From positions 1-64,000 of the IMG/VR virus record IMGVR_UViG_3300042465_007707: a stretch of 64,000 nt of DNA. One strand, written 5' to 3'. The notes under the pieces were generated by a model. That model did no database searches. It was not told the origin of the DNA and saw nothing but the letters and a program-made list of their open reading frames with translations. This DNA is from a virus. Below, one piece after another: positions 47,763 through 54,799 of this stretch. The stretch's first letter is position 1; the number at the start of each line of letters is the position of its first letter. The translations under genes were made by a program, and so were the position numbers.

Positions 47763-48656
47763 TTATTTTTTTATTTGTTTTGAATCAGGATTACCATAAA
47801 AATCTCTCATATACGTTGCAATTATGTGTTTTACAGCTACTGATCTGTCTTTATGAACTAGATTACCAGTATGAATATCACGCTTTTTAACTTCTTTTTC
47901 AATGATTGAATAATTATCCGTTAAATAGTCCTCAACGGCTTTTTGAAATTCAGCACGAGAAAAATTTCCTTTAACTTTTTTCATGTCTTTATCAACGAAT
48001 AAAAAGAAACGTTCGTCACCACCTCTATATTTGTTTTCAACTAATTTTTCAGCTAAATGCAAGTGAGTAACATCTGTTCCGAATTTATTTTCGTGTTTTT
48101 TTACAGTATCTTCAGTTTTATGAATCCTTAACCAATTACAATTAGCCCACAACTTAGGGTGCGCCATTTTTCCAACTGACTGAAAGTGCAAAATAATATC
48201 ACAACTTTTATGTCTTTGAGTACAAATAGCTCCAATTAAATCACTTGGTAATGAATCTGAAAGGAACTTAGTAATATCCTCAATAAGTAATAAACCATTT
48301 TTAAAGTTCTCCAGAATAACACCTAAAGCATCAGCAGTTTCTTTTAAAGTCATTTGACCACCACCTTCTTTTAAAATAGTTACCCTTCTAGCTTCTACTA
48401 TACCATTGTGACACCATTTACCTATATCCGATAAACGGATAGCTCTAATATGTGCAAAGTTTGGGTTTTGATCCGACTGAACATTTCCAAATTCATTATT
48501 TACATCTAAAATAAGAACCTTTCTAGGCTTTGCTCCTATACTTGTATTTCCTCTTAAAGTTGGTTGCATCATAGCGAGAGTAGAGTAGGATTTACCCACT
48601 CCCTTCATTCCTATTGCAATTCCTAATTGTGCTTCCCTATATTTAATTTCTGCCAT
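47763..48656 (-). CDS. FtsK/HerA/Zot-type ATPase, candidate genome-packaging motor, 297 aa
   Basis: P-loop ATPase with GMKGVGKSYS near residue 20 (Walker A), GLLLIEDIT near 122 (Walker B), ICTQRHKSCDIILHFQSV (sensor-like Gln), and no helicase or terminase nuclease domain. The same compact layout is used by packaging ATPases of PRD1-like phages and by Zot of filamentous phages. Start ATG 48656 preferred to a TTG at 48662. Located by the DnaA-like and GRKPK proteins. With no terminase in the window, it is the best motor candidate. Confidence 0.6.
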   Translation of the reverse strand: MAEIKYREAQLGIAIGMKGVGKSYSTLAMMQPTLRGNTSIGAKPRKVLILDVNNEFGNVQSDQNPNFAHIRAIRLSDIGKWCHNGIVEARRVTILKEGGGQMTLKETADALGVILENFKNGLLLIEDITKFLSDSLPSDLIGAICTQRHKSCDIILHFQSVGKMAHPKLWANCNWLRIHKTEDTVKKHENKFGTDVTHLHLAEKLVENKYRGGDERFFLFVDKDMKKVKGNFSRAEFQKAVEDYLTDNYSIIEKEVKKRDIHTGNLVHKDRSVAVKHIIATYMRDFYGNPDSKQIKK

Positions 48657-48658
48657 AA

Positions 48659-49645
48659 TCAATCCTCCATCATTTGTGCTTCAATATCTTCAACTGACAT
48701 TTTAGCTGTTGCTACTTTCATTTCTACTACATTATTTTCTTCTTTTGGTTTCGACTCAATTGAATCAGGAGTATATGTTTGAACAGGCGGTTGAATAACT
48801 ATTTCAGCTCTATTGTTAGCTGTTGCTGTTGCAAAATGTTTTAACATTTGATTTCCTTGTTTTTTCATTCCGATAATAACTACCATTTTCATAGCTAAAT
48901 CTTTTCCAAACATTCCCAATAAATACTGTTCATCGGTAACACCCCATCCTTTTTTCTGAAATACACGAATCATAGCAGGCTTAACTTTTTCACCAAATTC
49001 AGGATCATAAGTTAAAGCTTCAGTTACTTGCTGGTTGTGTGTTTGAGCATATTCAACAGCATTAACATCTGAACCGTCCTCGGAAATTGGAACTCTTAAC
49101 TCGGAATCAATTTCACCATTTATAATTTTTTCGTAAATTTTAGCTTCATCAATCTTAGCAACTTTCGCCCCTAATTCATGAATCATAGCGTACCCTTCAA
49201 GAACAGAATTAACCAATTGCGTAGCTGCCATTTTTTTATCCTTGTTATCTAAATCAGACATTGCAGGATTAGTAACATTATCAAATGCACTTGGTTCTTT
49301 TGGTTGTTCTACTTCAGGAGCTTCCTCTTCCTTAAAATCTTCAAACGTAAGGTTTTGATCTCCAAAATCAGGTTCTTCTATATCTCCAATTTCTGAAATT
49401 ACTTCAGTTTTATTATAAATACGTTCTATTACAGGTTCATTAATAGGGCTATATTCAAAACTTGGCACTTCAAAATCATCTACTTTTTCACTCATTATCG
49501 GTTCTATTTTTGGTTCAACTATATTTTCTTTAATTTCTTCTACTTCTACCTTTTCAATTGTTGGTACTTCTCTTTTTTTTACAACTCTTTTAGCGATTAA
49601 GTTACCCTCTTTAGGTTTTCTGCCTCTTGTCTTTATTTCTGTCAT
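48659..49645 (-). CDS. Protein with AT-hook-like N-terminus, 328 aa
   Basis: Starts with TRGRKPKEGN, an AT-hook-like DNA-binding patch, then an acidic Glu/Pro linker (about 20-110) and a helical folded C-terminal domain (MAATQLVNSVLEGYAMIHEL; QVTEALTYDPEFGEKVKPAM; YLLGMFGKDLAMKMVVIIGM). Unknown family. Coupled to the ATPase by a 3-bp gap, so it may be its DNA-recognition partner in packaging. Confidence 0.55.
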   Translation of the reverse strand: MTEIKTRGRKPKEGNLIAKRVVKKREVPTIEKVEVEEIKENIVEPKIEPIMSEKVDDFEVPSFEYSPINEPVIERIYNKTEVISEIGDIEEPDFGDQNLTFEDFKEEEAPEVEQPKEPSAFDNVTNPAMSDLDNKDKKMAATQLVNSVLEGYAMIHELGAKVAKIDEAKIYEKIINGEIDSELRVPISEDGSDVNAVEYAQTHNQQVTEALTYDPEFGEKVKPAMIRVFQKKGWGVTDEQYLLGMFGKDLAMKMVVIIGMKKQGNQMLKHFATATANNRAEIVIQPPVQTYTPDSIESKPKEENNVVEMKVATAKMSVEDIEAQMMED

Positions 49646-50085
49646 TCTGATATTTTTTGTTTATAAATTTCTATATCTATATCAATTGCTTTATAATAAT
49701 CCAGATAAATTTTATGTTCTTTTATTTTTTCATTTTTATTCTTAAAATCAGTCAAAGCATGAGATACTATAGAGTGATTTTTATTATCGAACAAATTGGA
49801 AACTTCTAAATGAGATAAGTTTAAATGTTTTTTTACTAATACCATTACCATGCTCCTGCTGGTGAATAATTCACTAGAAAGAAACGATTTATTTAAATCG
49901 GACGGATTTACATTAAAAGATAAGCAAACTTTATTTTTTATAAAATCAATTACTTTTTGGTCGTAATTATTAATTCCAGACCTACATAGTTTCTCTAATG
50001 CAGTCATCACATTTTTTACGCCAACCTTTTTAAAAGTCTTGTATAATTTAGATACAACTTCTACTATTTCTTTTTCTTCTGACAT
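49642..50085 (-). CDS. DnaA domain IV-like DNA-binding protein, 147 aa
   Basis: C-terminal half aligns with the DnaA C-terminal domain: SMVMVLVKKHLNLSHLEVSN then FDNKNHSIVSHALTDF, with NHSIV matching the DHSTV DNA-contact motif. N-terminal half is a separate helical domain. No ATPase. Overlaps 48659-49645 by 4 bp. Promoter TAAATTTG at 50107-50114. May recognise DnaA-box-like sites at the phage origin or in promoters. Confidence 0.65.
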   Translation of the reverse strand: MSEEKEIVEVVSKLYKTFKKVGVKNVMTALEKLCRSGINNYDQKVIDFIKNKVCLSFNVNPSDLNKSFLSSELFTSRSMVMVLVKKHLNLSHLEVSNLFDNKNHSIVSHALTDFKNKNEKIKEHKIYLDYYKAIDIDIEIYKQKISE

Positions 50086-50106
50086 ATTTCTTTAACACTA
50101 TAAACG

Positions 50107-50114
50107 CAAATTTA
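50107..50114 (-). promoter_or_regulatory. Bacteroidetes -7 promoter element (TAAATTTG)
   Basis: Minus-strand TAAATTTG 21 bp upstream of the DnaA-domain protein; drives the DnaA-like/GRKPK/ATPase operon. Confidence 0.55.
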
Positions 50115-50136
50115 ATGTTTTTTTTGTTATTTATGC

Positions 50137-50556
50137 CTAGATTTCAAGTAAAAAAATAATATAACCTTCACTATTAGTCCATAGTTTTGAAGCATGAAGA
50201 AAACATATCGTAGAATCATCCGTTAAAAGAGTTCCTGATTGAGTTAAGGCATCCTTCATTCCTTTCGTGAGATTATCTAGGTCTGGCTTTTGAATGTGAA
50301 TTTTTCCTTCTATTCGGGCTTTTTTACCTCCTTTTACCGTAATAGGGTATGGTATTCCAAATGTTACATTTAGAGTAGTGTAATCTTTAGGATTAACTTT
50401 CAATTGTTTTAATATCAAACAAAGTTCATCTTTGTACTGTTGGTATTCAGGTGGGTAATATGTGCAATTTATACCTTTACCATTTTTGTAAATAGTTTTA
50501 ACCCTTGGTCTTGGCGTAGGTTTCGGCTTAATCTTTATTAAAATCTGTTTATTCAT
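50137..50556 (-). CDS. RusA-family Holliday junction resolvase, 139 aa
   Basis: Resolves four-way DNA junctions during phage recombination or before packaging. Motifs: PTPRPRVKT at the N-terminus, KPDLDNLTKGMKDALT (catalytic Asp pair, about 93-108) and LLTDDSTI with the third Asp. Length is normal for RusA. Preceded by the tRNA-like/ncRNA locus and followed by the DnaA-like gene. Confidence 0.9.
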   Translation of the reverse strand: MNKQILIKIKPKPTPRPRVKTIYKNGKGINCTYYPPEYQQYKDELCLILKQLKVNPKDYTTLNVTFGIPYPITVKGGKKARIEGKIHIQKPDLDNLTKGMKDALTQSGTLLTDDSTICFLHASKLWTNSEGYIIFLLEI

Positions 50557-50572
50557 AATTATAAAAGTAAGT

Positions 50573-50642
50573 TTGTAATTAAGAGATTCAAACTCTTATC
50601 TATCGGATCAACCGACATTTTAACCAATTAAACTAAATTACA
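50573..50642 (-). tRNA. tRNA-like sequence (anticodon uncertain)
   Basis: On the minus strand, TGTAATT and AATTACA form a perfect 7-bp acceptor stem. AAGAG-TTTGAAT-CTCTT is a canonical T arm with 5-bp stem and GTTTGAATC signature. TAGTTTAATTGGTTAAAA matches a tRNA D arm with GG in the loop. The anticodon stem TGTCG/CGATA leaves the loop GTTGATC (anticodon TGA), but the variable loop is only about 3 nt, odd for a Ser tRNA; no CCA is encoded. It may be degenerate or a tRNA mimic. Confidence 0.5.
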
Positions 50643-50784
50643 AACTTTAAAAGCTACTGAAGCCCCTCTGAGCATTGACCAGATTAACAATATCTATTTC
50701 GAAATTCAATATTGAAGGAGTAAGCTGTGCTACCTTTTTAAAAGACTAAGAAGCTGTTCTAAAGGTAAGCTGTCAAAGTACTGT
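50643..50784 (-). ncRNA. Putative structured non-coding RNA
   Basis: Non-coding stretch directly downstream of a TATATTTG promoter and upstream of the tRNA-like sequence. Minus-strand pairings include TACCTTT with AAAGGTA (separated by 23 nt) and CAATAT with ATATTG around TTTCGAAA. ACAGCTT recurs three times. No frame over 30 codons fits. It could be the precursor leader of the tRNA-like RNA or a phage small RNA. Confidence 0.35.
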
Positions 50785-50789
50785 TGCCA

Positions 50790-50797
50790 CAAATATA
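50790..50797 (-). promoter_or_regulatory. Bacteroidetes -7 promoter element (TATATTTG) for the RNA locus
   Basis: Perfect minus-strand TATATTTG pointing into the gene-free 50573-50784 region; supports a transcribed non-coding RNA. Confidence 0.6.
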
Positions 50798-50801
50798 AGC
50801 A

Positions 50802-50990
50802 TTAAAATAATAAAAATAACCTATCTGCCGAATATATAGCAATAAGCCAACATATCAAAAACATTAACATTGTTTTCGGTTTTAAATAGCCCTCCAAACG
50901 ATCCGCTGCAACTTCTTGATATAAATATAATCCTCCAATAACTCCAGAAATTAAAAGTATGCTATAAATTATAATTTGATATTTTATCAT
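50802..50990 (-). CDS. Two-TM small protein, 62 aa
   Basis: Two hydrophobic segments (about 4-23 and 41-60) with a short polar loop (YQEVAADRLEGYLKPK). Promoter TAAATTTG at 51003-51010. Function unknown; perhaps an envelope or exclusion protein. Confidence 0.55.
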   Translation of the reverse strand: MIKYQIIIYSILLISGVIGGLYLYQEVAADRLEGYLKPKTMLMFLICWLIAIYSADRLFLLF

Positions 50991-51002
50991 AATGTTTTTT
51001 TA

Positions 51003-51010
51003 CAAATTTA
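51003..51010 (-). promoter_or_regulatory. Bacteroidetes -7 promoter element (TAAATTTG)
   Basis: Minus-strand TAAATTTG 12 bp before the ATG at 50990. Confidence 0.45.
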
Positions 51011-51012
51011 AT

Positions 51013-51738
51013 TTAAAAAGGGGTTTTATCAAAATTGATTGTTAAATTAGGTTCAGCAACTGTAACCAATTTACTTGTAGATTCAGTTACTTTTTGTTTA
51101 AACTCTATAGCGTTTGAATTGCTATCTGATAAATGAATTAAGACTATATTGTTAGTTTGTGTTAAATCGTTTGCTTGTAATAGTTTTATGCAATTCTGAA
51201 CCGATAGGTGACTATTAATTACCCTAGAAGGTAGAAAACCATCACTACTACTAACTAGATTTTCACAATAATTTGCTTCGATAATCCAATTTGCAATTCC
51301 ATTGAAAGAATATTTACTATAAACTAAATCCGTTAAAAACACAATCTTTCCAGATTCAAAATGGTTTATCAAAAAACCAAACGTATCTATTGTTGGATCG
51401 TGACGAACTAAAAATGGTATTACTGAAAAACTACCTACATTGAATTGTTTATTCGGCTCTACTATCTTTAAATTACTCGTTTCACCGCCAAATTTCTCAA
51501 CTACCGATTTATTGCTATAAACTTTAATTCCAGAACTTGTAAAGTCATTTATATATTTAGAATGATCCATGTGTAAATGTGAAGACAAAGCACCAACAAC
51601 TCCAGTTAAATCAAAATTAAGGGCTTCTTTTACTTTTGAAAACTTCTCGCCACATTCTAAAATTAGAATCTCTCCTGATGAAGATTTTAATAAATAGCAA
51701 TTTCCTGAGCTGCCTGAATTAATTACTGTTAGATTCAT
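51013..51738 (-). CDS. Metallo-beta-lactamase-fold hydrolase (YycJ-like), 241 aa
   Basis: MBL-fold metal hydrolase: GSSGNCYLL at the start, SSHLHMDHS (HxHxDH metal motif, about 53-61), FLVRHDP, VFLTDL (Asp ligand) and INSHLS (His). This matches the YycJ/phage MBL family that often sits with RecT/SbcC-like proteins and may be a 5'-3' exonuclease. Leader ACGACAAGA directly before ATG. Likely part of the recombination module. Confidence 0.75.
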   Translation of the reverse strand: MNLTVINSGSSGNCYLLKSSSGEILILECGEKFSKVKEALNFDLTGVVGALSSHLHMDHSKYINDFTSSGIKVYSNKSVVEKFGGETSNLKIVEPNKQFNVGSFSVIPFLVRHDPTIDTFGFLINHFESGKIVFLTDLVYSKYSFNGIANWIIEANYCENLVSSSDGFLPSRVINSHLSVQNCIKLLQANDLTQTNNIVLIHLSDSNSNAIEFKQKVTESTSKLVTVAEPNLTINFDKTPF

Positions 51739-51770
51739 TCTTGTCGTATTTTTATGAGTATAAATGTAAT

Positions 51771-51797
51771 AAAAAAAGCGAACCGAAGCTCGCTCTT
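51771..51797 (-). terminator. Rho-independent terminator
   Basis: Minus-strand GAGCGA-gcttcgg-TTCGCT hairpin followed by T7, 22 bp after 51820-53055. Confidence 0.8.
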
Positions 51798-51819
51798 TAA
51801 AATTTATTTTTTTTTTGAT

Positions 51820-53055
51820 TTATGCTCCCATAACACATCTTTCATTTATGCTTTTTTTTTCTGCATTTTTTTTCGTGTATTTACGTTTTGGTTTTGGCTC
51901 GTTTAATTCGATTGCTTTAGACCATATTACTTTAGCTAAATTAGTTCTAAGTTCAAAAGACTCCTCCATTTTTCCCTTTCTAAAAACATATAAAAAATCG
52001 TCCCATTTTTTAAAAATATCTAATCTTTGAAAGTTAAAACTAGAAATTCTAAAATCAACCTTATTTTTAATCTCAGTAATGGATTCAACATCATTTTGGT
52101 TAACCTGCTGTTTCATTTTAAGCTTAGTTTCACAACTAGGTCTGGTTACTTCGATTGGATTTTCCAGAACTTTTTTAAGATTTTTAGCTAAAAACTGTGT
52201 TGCAATATTTTCATTATATTTATTGATAGCTAGATTAAAACTATGATTTTGTTGGTCAACTTTTTTAGATAAACTATTTAACTTAGTATCATTTGCTGAA
52301 AAATTAGTGTCTAGTTTTACAAGTCTATCTGCTACTTTACCTACATTATCTCTTTGCTCTTTAACTCCTTTAATGACTTCATTTAAACAATGACTTTGTT
52401 CTATAACCTTCAAATTTAAAGAATCAATTTCTTTTAGTTTTTTTAGCAAATCTTTAATCTTATCGAAATTTCTTTGAACCCTATTAAATTGATCCGTTGT
52501 TCTTTCGAAATTACCTGCTGATATATGTACATTTTGATTAAATCTTAAATTTAAATCATCTACCAAATTAAAAACTTCAGTTATCCTGATTTCGTAACTG
52601 TTTTTTTTCATTATAAGTTTATCAAGTTCTCTACAAGCTATATTTAACTGCTGCTTGTCAAGTTCTTTTGTAATCAAAATTTCTTCCTGAGAATCTGAAA
52701 CTGTATTCACTTTTTCATCTAAACCTTGAATTATAGAATCGAACTCCTTAAATATATCTAAATTATCAAGATTTATTTGAGATTGTATTTCTGACAACTC
52801 TTCTAATTTACTAAATCTTTCATGAGAAATATCCCAATTTTCATCCTGACCTTTTGAGTTTTTATTTGCAATTTCAAAATGTTTCATTACAACTTTCTGA
52901 AAGTCTATAGAAATATTATCACGTTCCGTTTCTGAATCGGAAAGCTTTTTGAAGAACTCGGTTCTTAATTTTGAAATTTTAAATATTAAACTCAAGATCC
53001 AAAAAATTAATAAAATATAAGGTATTAATATTGATGCTATTATTATAATTTCCAT
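51820..53055 (-). CDS. Membrane-anchored coiled-coil protein, 411 aa
   Basis: N-terminal membrane segment (about 3-27), long coiled coil (about 30-290), then a charged C-terminal region with PKRKYTKKNAEKK. Resembles RmuC/SMC-like or phage 'anchor' proteins but has no nuclease motif. Might tether replication complexes to the membrane. Lies between the MBL hydrolase and RecT genes. Confidence 0.55.
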   Translation of the reverse strand: MEIIIIASILIPYILLIFWILSLIFKISKLRTEFFKKLSDSETERDNISIDFQKVVMKHFEIANKNSKGQDENWDISHERFSKLEELSEIQSQINLDNLDIFKEFDSIIQGLDEKVNTVSDSQEEILITKELDKQQLNIACRELDKLIMKKNSYEIRITEVFNLVDDLNLRFNQNVHISAGNFERTTDQFNRVQRNFDKIKDLLKKLKEIDSLNLKVIEQSHCLNEVIKGVKEQRDNVGKVADRLVKLDTNFSANDTKLNSLSKKVDQQNHSFNLAINKYNENIATQFLAKNLKKVLENPIEVTRPSCETKLKMKQQVNQNDVESITEIKNKVDFRISSFNFQRLDIFKKWDDFLYVFRKGKMEESFELRTNLAKVIWSKAIELNEPKPKRKYTKKNAEKKSINERCVMGA

Positions 53056-53066
53056 TTTTTTTGTTG

Positions 53067-53522
53067 TTATATAAAATTATTAATTCTTTCTATTAGAATA
53101 CTAGAGTATGTTTCCATGACTATTAATTGCTTATTCAATCTCTCTTGTTCTGCTACATCTATTTTTTCTTTAAAGAAGTCTGATTTAGTGAAATTTGTTA
53201 GATCAATTACTTTTACTTGCAAATCTCTCAATTCACTAACAACTCTTTGTTCATGAGATTCAAATATGTCTTTTTTATAATTTAAATCAATACCTGTCTT
53301 TATGTATGAATCTTCAAAAACATCTATTGGCGACCAACTAATATAGCCTTTATGTTTTTGGTGATTTACCTTTTGGATTGTTCCTGACTCAATGTTTTCA
53401 ACTAAAAATCCTTCATCCTGACCGTTTTCTTCACTTGGCAACTCCCAACCTCTATAATCGTTATATTCTTTACGATTCATTGGTTTAGCTATAATTTCTT
53501 TTACTCCTGTGTACTTTTCCAT
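53067..53522 (-). CDS. Hypothetical protein, 151 aa
   Basis: Starts MEKYTGVKEIIAKPMNRKEY then YRGWELPSEENGQDEGFLVE and GYISWSPIDVFEDSY; these phrases match a widespread phage protein of unknown function that often accompanies recombination genes. Helical C-terminus (LRDLQVKVIDL). 3 bp from RecT. Confidence 0.6.
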   Translation of the reverse strand: MEKYTGVKEIIAKPMNRKEYNDYRGWELPSEENGQDEGFLVENIESGTIQKVNHQKHKGYISWSPIDVFEDSYIKTGIDLNYKKDIFESHEQRVVSELRDLQVKVIDLTNFTKSDFFKEKIDVAEQERLNKQLIVMETYSSILIERINNFI

Positions 53523-53525
53523 AAC

Positions 53526-54410
53526 TTAAAATCCTGCATCTGGTTTAATTGCGCTTACTGTTGGTTCTTCGAATAAATCTTTAGCCGTTTCTTTTTTAGC
53601 TTCTACTTTTGGAGTTTCAACTTCAACTACTTCATCAAAATCAATTACTTCTGTATTTGCGAACTCTTCGATTTCATCGTTTACCACTTCTTCAGTTGTT
53701 GGTGGTGTTTTTTCATCGTACAATCCACCATCATCACTTGAACCGATTACAATTTTTAAAGCTCTATTGATTACTGACTTTTTCGCCATTTCATCAGAGA
53801 AGTTTTGGTGAGCAGGTGAATTACCTTTTGCTTTTCCTTGATTCCATGCCGACTTAATTTGCTCCATGTTCATTATCTCTACACTCGTGCTATCGTCATT
53901 GTAAATAACAATTGCATAAGCTCCTTTAATTTTTGATAAATTAATGTTTTCTAAAGATGGTTTATGTTTTAAGATTTTCAACCTTCCTGTGTTTACATCA
54001 ATTTCATAATCAAAATCGTCACCATCAAAAATACAATTAGCTCTAACTTCTTTTACATTACCAACTCTTTTAGCTACAGCAATTGCCCCTAAGTAACTTC
54101 TTGATAATTGTAATTTGTTACCGTAAGCGATAAAGTAACATTGTTTTTTAACAGGCGAAAGCCCCTGAACAACCATATCTAGCAAACAGTTTGCAATTGA
54201 TACTTTTGTACAAGCTTCTAAAACAGGTTTTTTATTCAAATCAACTGTTTCCTGCAAAATTAACCAAGCCGATTTCAAGGCATTTTCTGGACTGTATGAA
54301 GAAGGTAAAGTTAATTCTCCATTTTGTTGAAAAGTATTGATTTTAGCCAATACTTGATTTGTAATAACTTTGTCCTCGACTAAAGCTACTTGTTCTGTCG
54401 TTTTGCTCAT
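53526..54410 (-). CDS. RecT-family single-strand annealing protein, 294 aa
   Basis: Phage recombinase that anneals complementary single strands. YSPENALKSAWLILQETVDL, KVSIANCLLDMVVQGLSP, KQCYFIAYGNKLQLSRSYLG and EVRANCIFDGDDFDYEID are the RecT core order. C-terminal acidic tail (VEVETPKVEAKKETAKDLFE). Promoter TATATTTG at 54445-54452 with a nearby ACGACAA. Forms a recombination module with the MBL-fold, SbcC-like and RusA proteins. Confidence 0.9.
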   Translation of the reverse strand: MSKTTEQVALVEDKVITNQVLAKINTFQQNGELTLPSSYSPENALKSAWLILQETVDLNKKPVLEACTKVSIANCLLDMVVQGLSPVKKQCYFIAYGNKLQLSRSYLGAIAVAKRVGNVKEVRANCIFDGDDFDYEIDVNTGRLKILKHKPSLENINLSKIKGAYAIVIYNDDSTSVEIMNMEQIKSAWNQGKAKGNSPAHQNFSDEMAKKSVINRALKIVIGSSDDGGLYDEKTPPTTEEVVNDEIEEFANTEVIDFDEVVEVETPKVEAKKETAKDLFEEPTVSAIKPDAGF

Positions 54411-54444
54411 TTTTACTTGTTTTTATTATTAATAATTGTCGTAT

Positions 54445-54452
54445 CAAATATA
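54445..54452 (-). promoter_or_regulatory. Bacteroidetes -7 promoter element (TATATTTG)
   Basis: Minus-strand TATATTTG followed directly by ATACGACAA; drives recT and the downstream genes. Confidence 0.6.
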
Positions 54453-54456
54453 GTTA

Positions 54457-54792
54457 TTAATTCGATTCACTATAAGATTTTTCGTGTTTTATTTTAAGTT
54501 CATAATAGCCCTCACAAATTTCTTTTAATATATTCTCAAATAAGCCTGACCTTCTTAAATAAACAATTTCTTCTTCTATAAATTTATCCAAGCTTTTTGG
54601 TTCTGGAACATCTTTTATTTTAACTACAAAATGATTCATTCCACAACAAGCAATAAAAGTTTTATTTGAAATAGACAAACTTTTTAGTTCAAATAAATCA
54701 CTAAAAGGAGGTTCTTTTAATTCTGTAACTCCTTGCCCATCTCTATCTATCCAAGATATAAAATCTAGCTCTATTGATTTATATTTTCTCAT
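54457..54792 (-). CDS. Hypothetical protein, 111 aa
   Basis: Soluble protein (FISWIDRDGQGVTELKEPPF; DKFIEEEIVYLRRSGLFENI), 7 bp after the SbcC-like gene. No motif recognised. Likely accessory to recombination by position. Confidence 0.55.
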   Translation of the reverse strand: MRKYKSIELDFISWIDRDGQGVTELKEPPFSDLFELKSLSISNKTFIACCGMNHFVVKIKDVPEPKSLDKFIEEEIVYLRRSGLFENILKEICEGYYELKIKHEKSYSESN

Positions 54793-54799
54793 TTTTTTA

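Noticed and set aside
47763-48656. Idea that the ATPase is a Zot protein of an integrated filamentous phage
   Set aside because: No filamentous coat, pIII or Rep genes nearby, and the genes around it belong to the same large operon set.
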